This document shows, one piece after another, positions 26,334 to 34,462 of a stretch of 64,000 nucleotides of DNA (the first letter of the stretch is position 1; each line of letters begins with the position of its first letter). A program made the translations under genes and the position numbers. Origin of the DNA: CAZUMW01 sp964621615. Its GTDB lineage: Bacteria > Desulfobacterota > WTBG01 > CAIYCZ01 > CAIRTM01. A model generated the notes under the pieces. That model saw only the letters and a list, made by a program, of their open reading frames with translations, ran no database searches and was not told where the DNA came from. Location: NCBI GenBank assembly GCA_964621615.1, contig CAZUMW010000001.1, positions 248,001 through 312,000 on the forward strand. The letters run 5' to 3'.

Positions 26334-28727
26334 ATGAAAACAACCGCTGCCCCCCTGCTGATACTCTTTTCCTACGGGCTTATCTGTCACGATTACGGAC
26401 CGCTTTCTTCTGCGCTTGAGACATTTCTCCTTGTTGCCATTTTGTGTCTGTATTACTGCATTACGGTACCCCTTACAAAAAAAAGCCTTCAAGTATTTGT
26501 CATTTACGGTGCCGCCGCCTTGTCAATCGGCTGGGTTTCCGGACCGGTTCTGCAGCTTGCCTGTCTTGCGTTACTCATGTTTGGCTTGTATGTTTATGCA
26601 AAAAATGAACACCCGGGCTCCGTTGAGCACGCTGTTTCGTTTCTGACCACGGTTTTGTTCTGCCTGGCTGTTTTTCTTTATGAATATTTCCCGGAGGGGT
26701 GGTATGTCGGTGAATATTTCGCAGATGTATTTTCCGGGATCTGCTCGGCGGTCTATTTTCAGAAAGTGCGGGTCGGCCCGACGGCATTCGGCCTTTTTAT
26801 TCTGGCGGCGTTTGTCATGTACTGTGCAGTTCTTTTTGCCCTTGAGCGCAAAAGGCGTCCGCTGCGCTTTATTGTTACCCTGGTGTTTCTTTTTGCAGTG
26901 TGTGTTGCACATGTGGGGCTTCGTATCGGCCTTGCAGCGGTCGTGCAAAAGTATACCTACCTGATTATGCGGCCGGACCTGCACACGCAGGTGCTTCTGT
27001 TTGCCCTGCTGTCCCTGTCTGTTTTTATTAACAGGGGTATACAGCTCCGGCCGGCTTCGTTTTTCCCTGCTGCCCGGACCGTACGCTGGTGCGCCCCGGC
27101 AGCGATCATTTGTTTTGCCGCCTTTCTTGGTATGCATTTGTGGCCTGTTGTTGATAATACGCCGCTTGATCTCAAAACCGTAAAGTTTTACCGGAAGGGC
27201 TCACTTGACTGGAAAGTGCCCCGGTTCGGTACCTATGGCAAGAGAAGCGGCGGCATGTTCGGCATCATGCCGCGATATCTCAAATGGCTCGGCTTCAGGT
27301 CGCGGATGATCGACAGCCTGACGCCCGTGAAGCTCGCCGATGCCGACGTGCTGGTTATGATAAATCTGAACGAGCACTTGAGCAGAAAAGAAGTCCTGTG
27401 CGTCCTGCAGTTTGTGCACAACGGGGGCGGACTGCTGCTGCTCGGCGATCACACAAACCTGGGAGGCCTGATGGTCAACTTCAACCGCCTCCTGCACTTT
27501 GTTCCCATGCGCTTTGCTTTTGACTCTGCCATGCCGTCCCGCTACACCTGGGACACGCTTATGGATATACGCCCGCACCCGATCACAAACGGGTTTGCGC
27601 GCGAAATTACCCGGTCCTGGTGGGTCGGCGCATCGATTGCCTGCCGCTACCCTGCCGTGCCGCTGGTCATCGGGAAGTACTGCTATTCAGACTGGGGCTA
27701 TAAGCATAACAAAAAGAAGGCCTATCTGGGCAACCGCAGGTTTGATTACTATGAGCGGGAAAACGATGTGGTGCTTGCTGCGGCCGCATCATACGGCAGG
27801 GGAAAAATAATGGCATGCGGCGACACCTCGGCCTTTCACAACACAACCTTTATGGAGACGTATCCGTTTGTGGTCAATACCTTCCGCCTTCTTGCGGATC
27901 GCGACCACCCGGCTGCGGCGCGAAGCCCTGCCTGGATAAAAATCATTCTTCTGTGTGCGATTGTCGGATGCGGGATATTGTTTTTTATCGGCGGAGCGCA
28001 CCTGCTCAGCCCGCTTGCTGTGGTGATTATCCTGGGTGCCGGCGCGACGATCTCAGGAACGGCCGAGCGGGGCGGGCAGCTTTCCGACCCGATCCCCTAT
28101 CAAAACATTGATGTTGCCTATATAGACTATGTACACAACGGCCGCTTTGATTTGATGAGCTGGGAGGACGATTCCATAGGCGGGCTGAAAAACAATCTGC
28201 TGCGAAATAAGTATTATCCGTTCCTGCTGCGGGCATTCGACACGGGTAAAATCATGCAGTCGAAGCTGTTTATCAGCATTGCGCCAACCAGAGCCTACAC
28301 ACCGCAGGAAACCGCGGCGGTTATGAATTTTGTCAAATCCGGCGGGACGCTGCTGCTGTCTGTGGGGTGGGAGGAAAAAGAGGCTTCGATGCCGCTGCTA
28401 ACCGCTTTGGGCATGGATATTGACAATACGCCGCTTGCGCGCTGTGAGTACACGCTCAGTTATGCAACAGCTCGAAAAAACAAAAAGAGCCGCAAAAAAA
28501 TCACCGCTCATTTTTCGGAGGCATGGCCGGTCATATACGAGGAAAGCGATGCGATTGACGTTATCTGCAGGCCTATGGGGTATCCGGTGATCGTGCAAAA
28601 GCATGTCGGCAGCGGCAGAGCGATCGTTATCGGGGATTCTAAGTTTCTCCTCAACAATAACCTGGAAGACGACGATTCATACAGCGTTCAAAATATGCTG
28701 CTGTTGCGGCGCTTGCTGAGGAACTAG
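26334..28727 (+). CDS. Large membrane protein with two GATase1/GldG-like domains (first of a pair)
   Basis: Function unknown. The 797-residue product begins with about nine hydrophobic spans (residues 1-265). Within them, a loop and two helices at about 135-205 (ending in an invariant-looking arginine in HVGLRIGLA) parallel the exosortase/archaeosortase core, but no catalytic cysteine is present. Two soluble Rossmann-like segments follow: about 285-525, with VLVMINLNEHLSRKE and FVHNGGGLLLLGDH, and about 595-797, with LFISIAPTRAYTPQE and FVKSGGTLLLSVGW. They resemble GATase1-like/DUF4350 domains of GldG-type transport proteins and are separated by a pair of TM helices (about 535-580). No glutaminase cysteine is evident. 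The next gene starts four bases after its stop and has the same architecture, so the two probably form a heteromer. Confidence 0.7.
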   Translation: MKTTAAPLLILFSYGLICHDYGPLSSALETFLLVAILCLYYCITVPLTKKSLQVFVIYGAAALSIGWVSGPVLQLACLALLMFGLYVYAKNEHPGSVEHAVSFLTTVLFCLAVFLYEYFPEGWYVGEYFADVFSGICSAVYFQKVRVGPTAFGLFILAAFVMYCAVLFALERKRRPLRFIVTLVFLFAVCVAHVGLRIGLAAVVQKYTYLIMRPDLHTQVLLFALLSLSVFINRGIQLRPASFFPAARTVRWCAPAAIICFAAFLGMHLWPVVDNTPLDLKTVKFYRKGSLDWKVPRFGTYGKRSGGMFGIMPRYLKWLGFRSRMIDSLTPVKLADADVLVMINLNEHLSRKEVLCVLQFVHNGGGLLLLGDHTNLGGLMVNFNRLLHFVPMRFAFDSAMPSRYTWDTLMDIRPHPITNGFAREITRSWWVGASIACRYPAVPLVIGKYCYSDWGYKHNKKKAYLGNRRFDYYERENDVVLAAAASYGRGKIMACGDTSAFHNTTFMETYPFVVNTFRLLADRDHPAAARSPAWIKIILLCAIVGCGILFFIGGAHLLSPLAVVIILGAGATISGTAERGGQLSDPIPYQNIDVAYIDYVHNGRFDLMSWEDDSIGGLKNNLLRNKYYPFLLRAFDTGKIMQSKLFISIAPTRAYTPQETAAVMNFVKSGGTLLLSVGWEEKEASMPLLTALGMDIDNTPLARCEYTLSYATARKNKKSRKKITAHFSEAWPVIYEESDAIDVICRPMGYPVIVQKHVGSGRAIVIGDSKFLLNNNLEDDDSYSVQNMLLLRRLLRN

Positions 28728-28731
28728 GGCA

Positions 28732-31281
28732 ATGCTTTTTTACTGGATTGGCGTTTATTTTTTTTCCGCGCTCGGGATGTTCATGCTGCCGGTGTACGGC
28801 GCGGTGGAGGTCCCCTGGTGGGTGCTGTTTCTGTGTGCCGGAACAGCGGCGGTAGCTGCCGGCTGCTATCGCAGTCAGAATAATGAGGAGGCACCGCACA
28901 GTACGCTGCTTGTGTATGTTGTGCCTTTGGCGCTTGGGATCGCTGCCTTCAGCTTTCCCTACTCCATGCCTTTGTATGTGCTGTGCGCCGGCATTATATT
29001 ACAGTCGTTTGTCCGAAAAAAATATCTCACTCCCGCATGCAGCGCACTCGTGCTCAGCGGTCTTGTGCTGCTTGTTCAGACAGCCTGTGCCGTCCCGTAC
29101 TACAAATTAGCTTCCCGGTACCATGAGTTCCATCTGCTTTCACCGCTTGTATGCCGCCTGCTGAATATGTTCGGCCTTACCTGCACCTACAGCCAGGAGA
29201 CACTCTTTGTGCAGACGCCGCGCTCGGTGGTTGAAATTGTCACCGCATGGGAAAAGCTCGGCCTCTACTTTCTTGTTGTTTTTTTTGCCGGAGGGGTTGT
29301 GCTTTTTTTCAAGCGGGCATATGCCGCTCATCCCGCTCAGCGATGCCGGCAGATCGCCGGGCTTCTCCTCGTTGTGCTGCTTTATGGTTTCGTGCGATAT
29401 GTGTTCTTGTGCCTTCTGTTTGTCGATATCGGCACAGCCAGGATCTTCTGGGAGCCGGTTATCGTCGCCGCTTCTTTTTTGCCGCTGCCGCTTATCACCG
29501 CGGCGCTGATGCGCCCAGGTATTTCATACGGACAGCTGCTGCTGCCGGTTTCTTTCGGGAAAATCCCCATGTGTGCAGGAGCTGCCTGCTTTTGTGTGTT
29601 TTTTTCGCTGGCGGTTTTATGCTGGTTTCATGACCCCGGGACAAAAAAGCAGGGCCGTGTTCTTATCGATGAGTATTACAGCAACTGGGAATGGACGTAT
29701 AAGAAGCTTGATACCGACTGGTACGGGGTGTATTCGGTATATAATTATTACAATATGGCTGAGCACCTGAAGCGCTTTTTTGATGTTGATCTGCTCATGG
29801 AACCGCTAACCCCCGAGCTTCTGGCTCGGCACGATGTTTTTATGGTGAAAACGCCCACCCGGGCATTTACGCAGAAAGAAATCGATATGATCGTACAGTA
29901 TGTCGAAGACGGCGGCGGGCTGTTTCTGATCGGCGATCATACCAATGTGTACGGCACTACCATAAATATAAACCCGCTTGCAAAGCGGTTCGGCATAACC
30001 TTTAATTACGATGCAACATATAACCTCAGAACAAACGACCTCCATTTCCACGAAAGCAGCACTCTTTTCAGACACCCGGCCCTTCTTGAGATGCCCTACT
30101 TTCTGTTTGCCACTTCCTGCTCCATGGAGGTGCCGCTGCTGGCTGATGACGTCATGACGGCGTCAAATCTGAAGACCATATATCTTGATTATTCGCGCGG
30201 CGGCTATTTTCCCGATAAGAAAGAGGAAAACAATTTCACCTTCGGCCTTTTTCTCCAGACAGCGGGACTTCGACGCGGCAGGGGCCGGGTGCTTGCTTTT
30301 ACCGACAGCACCTGCTTTTCTAATTTCTATATGCATATACCCGGCAAGCCTGAGTATATTGTGGGTACGGTGGAATGGCTTAACCGGATGAATGACTGGC
30401 ACCGGCCGGTTATGCTGATAAGCGCGCTTGGCGCGCTGGTTTCGCTGGCGTTGCTCATTTTGCTGCGAATGGCTTTTCTGGAGGCCTTGCGCGTCCCCGG
30501 CGTGCGGCCTACCGGGCTTTTACTGTTCTGGGGAGCAGGCGGCCTTGCTGCCGGTGCGCTCCTGTGCACGCTGATTGTAAAGACGGCATACTCTCTTCCC
30601 GAAGCGCAGGAACCGGCGAAAACGGTCGGGTATGAGAGCGGCCACTGTCATTTTGCCATACCGGATAAGCAGCTCATACATAAGGACAGCATCGACTATC
30701 ACACGTTTTATGTATGGACTCAGCGCCTGGGTTATGTTCCCGATCTTTTTACGCTCGAGGAGGATCTTAAGCAGTTTGACGTCATTGTGATGGTGAACCC
30801 GGTGAAGCCGTTTTCAGAGACGGCGCTAAACCGCATCAGGGAGTATGTAACACAGGGCGGGCGGCTGCTGGTGCTCGATCACCCTCTCGGGAAAAGCAAA
30901 GGGTTTCCGGATAAAACCTACAGGCGATCAACGGCAAATGATCTGCTTTCCGTGTTCGGTATGCACATAGACCACGGGCGCCGCGGCAGGAAGCAGAATA
31001 TATTTGAGGACGGCCAGAAGGTTGGGGTGCTTCCGTGGTGTGCCCCGGTTGACGGCGGAACGCCGATGCTGTCCGGTGAGGCCGGCCAGCCGCTTATTGC
31101 TATAGCCGACTGCGGCAGCGGGATGGTAGCTGCTGCTGCATGCGCCCCCTCTTTTACGGTCAAGCACATGGGAGAAACCGAAAACGTGCCCGATAAAAAG
31201 CAGCAGTTTTTATACAGGCTGGAATTCTGGCTGCTGCGGTCTCTTATGAAAAAAGAATTTAAACCGTTCAGCGAATTTTAA
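28732..31281 (+). CDS. Large membrane protein, paralogue of the preceding gene, with inactive exosortase-like region
   Basis: 849 residues. The N-terminal region of about 270 residues has eight or so TM helices. Residues about 135-225 run LLNMFGLTCTYSQETLFV, VVEIVTAWEKLGLYFLVVFF and LLYGFVRYVFLCLL. These match in order and spacing the exosortase core (amphipathic segment, EACSGLR helix, then ANxxR helix), but with TAWEKLG replacing the catalytic EACSGL. Two GATase1/GldG-like segments follow (about 300-555, with FVMKTPTRAFTQKE-type and VEDGGGLFLIGDHTN motifs; and about 635-849, with VIVMVNPVKPFSE and VTQGGRLLVLDHP), separated by TM helices. It is coupled to the preceding gene (four-base gap). 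Function is not known; a structural or secretory role with the upstream repeat protein is inference from position. Confidence 0.68.
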   Translation: MLFYWIGVYFFSALGMFMLPVYGAVEVPWWVLFLCAGTAAVAAGCYRSQNNEEAPHSTLLVYVVPLALGIAAFSFPYSMPLYVLCAGIILQSFVRKKYLTPACSALVLSGLVLLVQTACAVPYYKLASRYHEFHLLSPLVCRLLNMFGLTCTYSQETLFVQTPRSVVEIVTAWEKLGLYFLVVFFAGGVVLFFKRAYAAHPAQRCRQIAGLLLVVLLYGFVRYVFLCLLFVDIGTARIFWEPVIVAASFLPLPLITAALMRPGISYGQLLLPVSFGKIPMCAGAACFCVFFSLAVLCWFHDPGTKKQGRVLIDEYYSNWEWTYKKLDTDWYGVYSVYNYYNMAEHLKRFFDVDLLMEPLTPELLARHDVFMVKTPTRAFTQKEIDMIVQYVEDGGGLFLIGDHTNVYGTTININPLAKRFGITFNYDATYNLRTNDLHFHESSTLFRHPALLEMPYFLFATSCSMEVPLLADDVMTASNLKTIYLDYSRGGYFPDKKEENNFTFGLFLQTAGLRRGRGRVLAFTDSTCFSNFYMHIPGKPEYIVGTVEWLNRMNDWHRPVMLISALGALVSLALLILLRMAFLEALRVPGVRPTGLLLFWGAGGLAAGALLCTLIVKTAYSLPEAQEPAKTVGYESGHCHFAIPDKQLIHKDSIDYHTFYVWTQRLGYVPDLFTLEEDLKQFDVIVMVNPVKPFSETALNRIREYVTQGGRLLVLDHPLGKSKGFPDKTYRRSTANDLLSVFGMHIDHGRRGRKQNIFEDGQKVGVLPWCAPVDGGTPMLSGEAGQPLIAIADCGSGMVAAAACAPSFTVKHMGETENVPDKKQQFLYRLEFWLLRSLMKKEFKPFSEF

Positions 31282-31314
31282 TACTAATCATGGGAATACC
31301 CCCCCCCGGCCTCT

Positions 31315-31421
31315 GAGGCTGTGTCATAATTCATGGATAACCTGGTAGCCACAGGCTTCAGCCTGCGTAAAATTCTGAAATATTTCACAAACCGTAAACG
31401 CACGCTGAAGCGTGCGGCTAC
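31315..31421. repeat. REP-type hairpin next to an orphan MITE-like end
   Basis: GTAGCCACAGGCTTCAGCCT (from 31345) and, inverted, the arm ending at 31421 (GCTGAAGCGTGCGGCTAC) form an imperfect 24-base inverted repeat with a 29-base loop, of the REP/BIME kind common in many bacterial genomes. Immediately upstream, GAGGCTGTGTCATAATTC (31315-31332) matches the inverted end of the 2923-3060 element at 16 of 18 positions, but no partner end was found. Confidence 0.65.
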
Positions 31422-31502
31422 CGTGAGGCTCCAGAACCGCTTTGCGGCACCGCCTCTCTGCCGGGGGCTTTCAGCGTTTGATATCTGCCTGCGGGAATAC
31501 TT

Positions 31503-32759
31503 ATGACTTTGTCCGCATTTTTATCTTTTAAAAAAAATTATGTTTCAGCTTTGAGCTTTTGTCTTCTTGCCATTCCGGCCGCTGCCCTGCCGCACCCGGC
31601 CTTTGCGGACAACACCTGTCCCATAATTTTTGTTCACGGATTTGCGGGTTGGGGTCCGCAGGAGTTCGGCGACACGTATTACTGGGGCGGCGACTGGAGC
31701 GTGCAGCAGCTTCTGGAAGAAGAGGGCTTCACCGTGTTTGTGGCCGATGTCGGGCCCTTTTCAAGCAACTGGGACCGGGCTGTAGAGCTTTTTTATCAGA
31801 TCAGAGGCGGGCAGGTTGACTACGGCGCAGAGCACAGCAGCCGCTACGGCCACGAACAGCGCCCGGAGGGAAAATGCTATGCCAACGCGCTGTATCCGCA
31901 GTGGGATGCAGACCACCCCGTTCATTTTGTCGGTCACAGCATGGGAGGGCAGACGATTCGCATCCTTGCAGCGCTGCTGCATGGATCGTGTCCGCAGTGC
32001 CGGAATGTTCTTCGCGATAGAGGCGGCACTGTTTTTACGCCCGGTACCGGCTGGATAAAAAGCATCACGACCATCTCCACACCGCACAACGGATCTTCTC
32101 TTTTCAGCATCGCGGATAACCCTATGCTCATAGCGGGCATTATTCTCGGCGCTGCCGGCCTGCGTCTCAATGAGCCGTTTTCTCCTGAAATGTTTGATTT
32201 TGATCTGGAGCACTGGAATTTTTCGATCGAAGACAATGAAACCCTTAAGCAGTATCTGCTTAAGGTCGGCGAGCTTTTCGAAAGCACCGAGGATTTCAGC
32301 ATTCATGAGCTGACCCCTGAGGGAGCCACAAAGCTTAATGCCTGGGCCAACCTGTCAACAATGGACAACAGCACGTATTTTTTTTCATATTCCAACGAGC
32401 AGAGCCATCCGGGGCCGCTGGATCTTTTTTATATGCCTGATATCGGCATCAAGACTTCGCTGCGGGCAACATCCTCGGTGATAGGGCTTACCCCGGAAGC
32501 GTACGACCTGCTGGGTGCAGGGCCGATGTGGCGCGAAAACGACGGGCTGGTAAACACCTATTCAATGAGCGCGCCGCTCAGCGGCTGCGGAGACGGGTTC
32601 GTGATGTATGACGGGGTGCCGCGCAGGGGGTCCTGGAATTTTATGGGCAAGCTGCCCAGCGATCATTTTGACATCATCGGACATTCCATTGAACTTTCCG
32701 AGCCGTCTATACAGCTGTTCTACCGCGATCTTGCCTCATTCCTCTGGAGCCTCGAATAG
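31503..32759 (+). CDS. Secreted alpha/beta-hydrolase lipase (staphylococcal/thermoalkalophilic lipase-like)
   Basis: Predicted extracellular or periplasmic triacylglycerol lipase/esterase. Residues 1-36 form a signal peptide (ending AFA). The mature protein starts with the oxyanion-hole strand CPIIFVHGFAGWG, and the nucleophile elbow GHSMGG lies near residue 145. A large insertion after the nucleophile and an H-D-containing C-terminus (SDHFDIIGHS near residue 385) fit the I.5/I.6 lipase type; the elbow is GHSMGG rather than their usual AHSxGG. The 418-residue length is within range. Its last 24 bases overlap the convergent glycosyltransferase gene. Confidence 0.88.
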   Translation: MTLSAFLSFKKNYVSALSFCLLAIPAAALPHPAFADNTCPIIFVHGFAGWGPQEFGDTYYWGGDWSVQQLLEEEGFTVFVADVGPFSSNWDRAVELFYQIRGGQVDYGAEHSSRYGHEQRPEGKCYANALYPQWDADHPVHFVGHSMGGQTIRILAALLHGSCPQCRNVLRDRGGTVFTPGTGWIKSITTISTPHNGSSLFSIADNPMLIAGIILGAAGLRLNEPFSPEMFDFDLEHWNFSIEDNETLKQYLLKVGELFESTEDFSIHELTPEGATKLNAWANLSTMDNSTYFFSYSNEQSHPGPLDLFYMPDIGIKTSLRATSSVIGLTPEAYDLLGAGPMWRENDGLVNTYSMSAPLSGCGDGFVMYDGVPRRGSWNFMGKLPSDHFDIIGHSIELSEPSIQLFYRDLASFLWSLE

Positions 32760-33482
32760 CGATGATCGAATAATGCCCGCCTTGCGGGCAATGAACAGGA
32801 GCAGCGTCTGCAGCGTCTGCAGGCCGTAGACGGCACTGTTCATAAAATTAATCGAGGACGCTTCAGAGAAATACCGCACCGGAACGGGAACGCATCCGAT
32901 GCGAAACCCGAAATAGACCGCCTGCACCAGAAACTGGGTATCAAATACAAAGTTATCAGAGTTGGTGCTGAACGGAATTGTTTCAAGTACGCTGCGGGTA
33001 TATGCCCGGTAGCCGGTATGGAAGTCAGACACATTCTGGCCGAGCACTATGTTTTCCGTTATGGTCAGACAGCGGTTAAAGATATATTTATACAGCGGCA
33101 TGCCGCACGCGAGGGTTTCTCTTCTGGTGCGGATTCGGGTGCCGAGAATAACGTCGCAGATGCCCAGATCAAGAAAGCCCTGAATATAGGGAACGAGCCT
33201 GCTGTCGTATTGATAGTCCGGATGGATCATGATAATGATGTCCGCGCCCCTTTCCAGTGCCTCGCGGTAGCACGTTTTCTGGTTAGCGCCGTAGCCCCTG
33301 TTTTTTTTGTGGACGATTGTGTGGATGCCCAGGGACCGGGCGATGGCTGCGGTGTCGTCACTGCTGCAGTCATCGACAAGGATTATTTCGTCAACGCTGT
33401 CCCGGGGAATGTCCTGGTAGGTCTTTTCAAGTGTTTCGGATGCATTGTATGCGGGCATGACCACAATCACTTTTTTTTTCAT
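32736..33482 (-). CDS. Family 2 glycosyltransferase (dolichol/polyprenyl-phosphate mannosyltransferase-like)
   Basis: 248-residue GT-A transferase that uses a nucleotide sugar, most like the DPM1/polyprenol-phosphate glycosyltransferase group. Seen: VVMPAYNASETLEKT at the start, IILVDDCSSDDT near residue 33 and the metal-binding DPDYQ-like segment IMIHPDYQYD near 85. The usual C-terminal TM helices are absent. It lies 10 bases downstream of the DUF3786 gene on the same strand and converges on the lipase with a 24-base overlap. Confidence 0.88.
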   Translation of the reverse strand: MKKKVIVVMPAYNASETLEKTYQDIPRDSVDEIILVDDCSSDDTAAIARSLGIHTIVHKKNRGYGANQKTCYREALERGADIIIMIHPDYQYDSRLVPYIQGFLDLGICDVILGTRIRTRRETLACGMPLYKYIFNRCLTITENIVLGQNVSDFHTGYRAYTRSVLETIPFSTNSDNFVFDTQFLVQAVYFGFRIGCVPVPVRYFSEASSINFMNSAVYGLQTLQTLLLFIARKAGIIRSSLFEAPEE

Positions 33483-33492
33483 GTGCTTTCCC

Positions 33493-34140
33493 TCATGCAG
33501 GTTTGTTTTTCAGGAAAAACAGGGAAATCTGCTGGCACAGGACCGCGATGTCCTCTGCAGACAGGAACAGTTGTATGCTTTCGTCAAACAGTATCCGGCA
33601 GTTCGGGGGGAACTCGTCGTCCCCCTTCCATAATATGAAATACAGGGGCACCTTCGGCAGCGCCTGTATTCGGATGCCAACGTCTCCATGGGGCGCAGGT
33701 TGAGGGTTAAGCGGGGCTGCCGCCTCGGGCAGCATGTCCTCTGCGCTGGCGAAGCCTTTCAGTATGATTTTTGTGGATCGTTTTTCAAATGTGGAAAAAT
33801 ACGGTGCGCCGTCCTGTACGTGGCGGTAATCGATCAGGGTGCCGCTCAGCCCGGCTTCGCTGCATCGGGCAAGATAATGAAGCAGGATTATTTTTTCCCA
33901 CAGGGGAACCGTGCTGCCGGAGTCATCTGAGTGAAAGCTGCACGCGGGGAGGCTGATACGGACAGTGCGGTTGAGGAAAAGAATCTCTGCTTCATATGCT
34001 CCGGCGGATGCCTCGCGGATCTCTGCCCCGGCATTTCTGCACTGCTGATGAATATCTGTATTGAGCAGCGCATCGCATGCAAGCCGGAGTGCTTCGTCAT
34101 GCGCACGGGCAAACGAATTTTTGTCCGTTTTTTCTGTCAT
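33493..34140 (-). CDS. DUF3786 family protein
   Basis: A family found mainly in strict anaerobes with no settled function. The 215-residue product has the family features PLWEKIILLHYL, GTLIDYRHVQDG (near residues 115-125) and the C-terminal FDESIQLFLSAEDI stretch. ATG 34140 is preferred because AAAGGCAGG lies upstream; an ATG nine codons further up is possible. It is cotranscribed with the glycosyltransferase by spacing; the pairing gives no clear clue to its job. Confidence 0.78.
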   Translation of the reverse strand: MTEKTDKNSFARAHDEALRLACDALLNTDIHQQCRNAGAEIREASAGAYEAEILFLNRTVRISLPACSFHSDDSGSTVPLWEKIILLHYLARCSEAGLSGTLIDYRHVQDGAPYFSTFEKRSTKIILKGFASAEDMLPEAAAPLNPQPAPHGDVGIRIQALPKVPLYFILWKGDDEFPPNCRILFDESIQLFLSAEDIAVLCQQISLFFLKNKPA

Positions 34141-34209
34141 TACGGGCCTGCCTTTATTCCTGCGCATACGGGGGAGGAAGATTTTGGTGCCGGAACGGTC
34201 TGATACGAT

Positions 34210-34247
34210 CCGAACCGGCTTCGTTACATTATTTTGGACACCAGTGA
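34210..34247 (-). mobile_element. Solo end of the short inverted-repeat element family
   Basis: On the minus strand this reads CACTGGTGTCCAAAATAATG followed by TAACGAAGCCGGTTC, nearly identical to the left end of the copy at 41909. The rest of the element is missing, so it is a remnant. It lies in the divergent gap between the DUF3786 and PreP-like genes. Confidence 0.7.
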
Positions 34248-34462
34248 TCCGGTTTTGTTTAGAAAAACCATACCGTTAACCGGGGCTTCGCGTCAAGTTT
34301 TTATCGCATCGGCCGGACGTATGTCCGGCGAGGGTGCCTCAGGATGTTCTTGTCTTTCATCATGGCCGTGATTATGATACAGTACTCCATTGTACCTAAG
34401 ACAGCGAAAAAACGCGTTCACCCTGATAATCTGAATGATTTCACTGATTCAAGGAGATAGGG

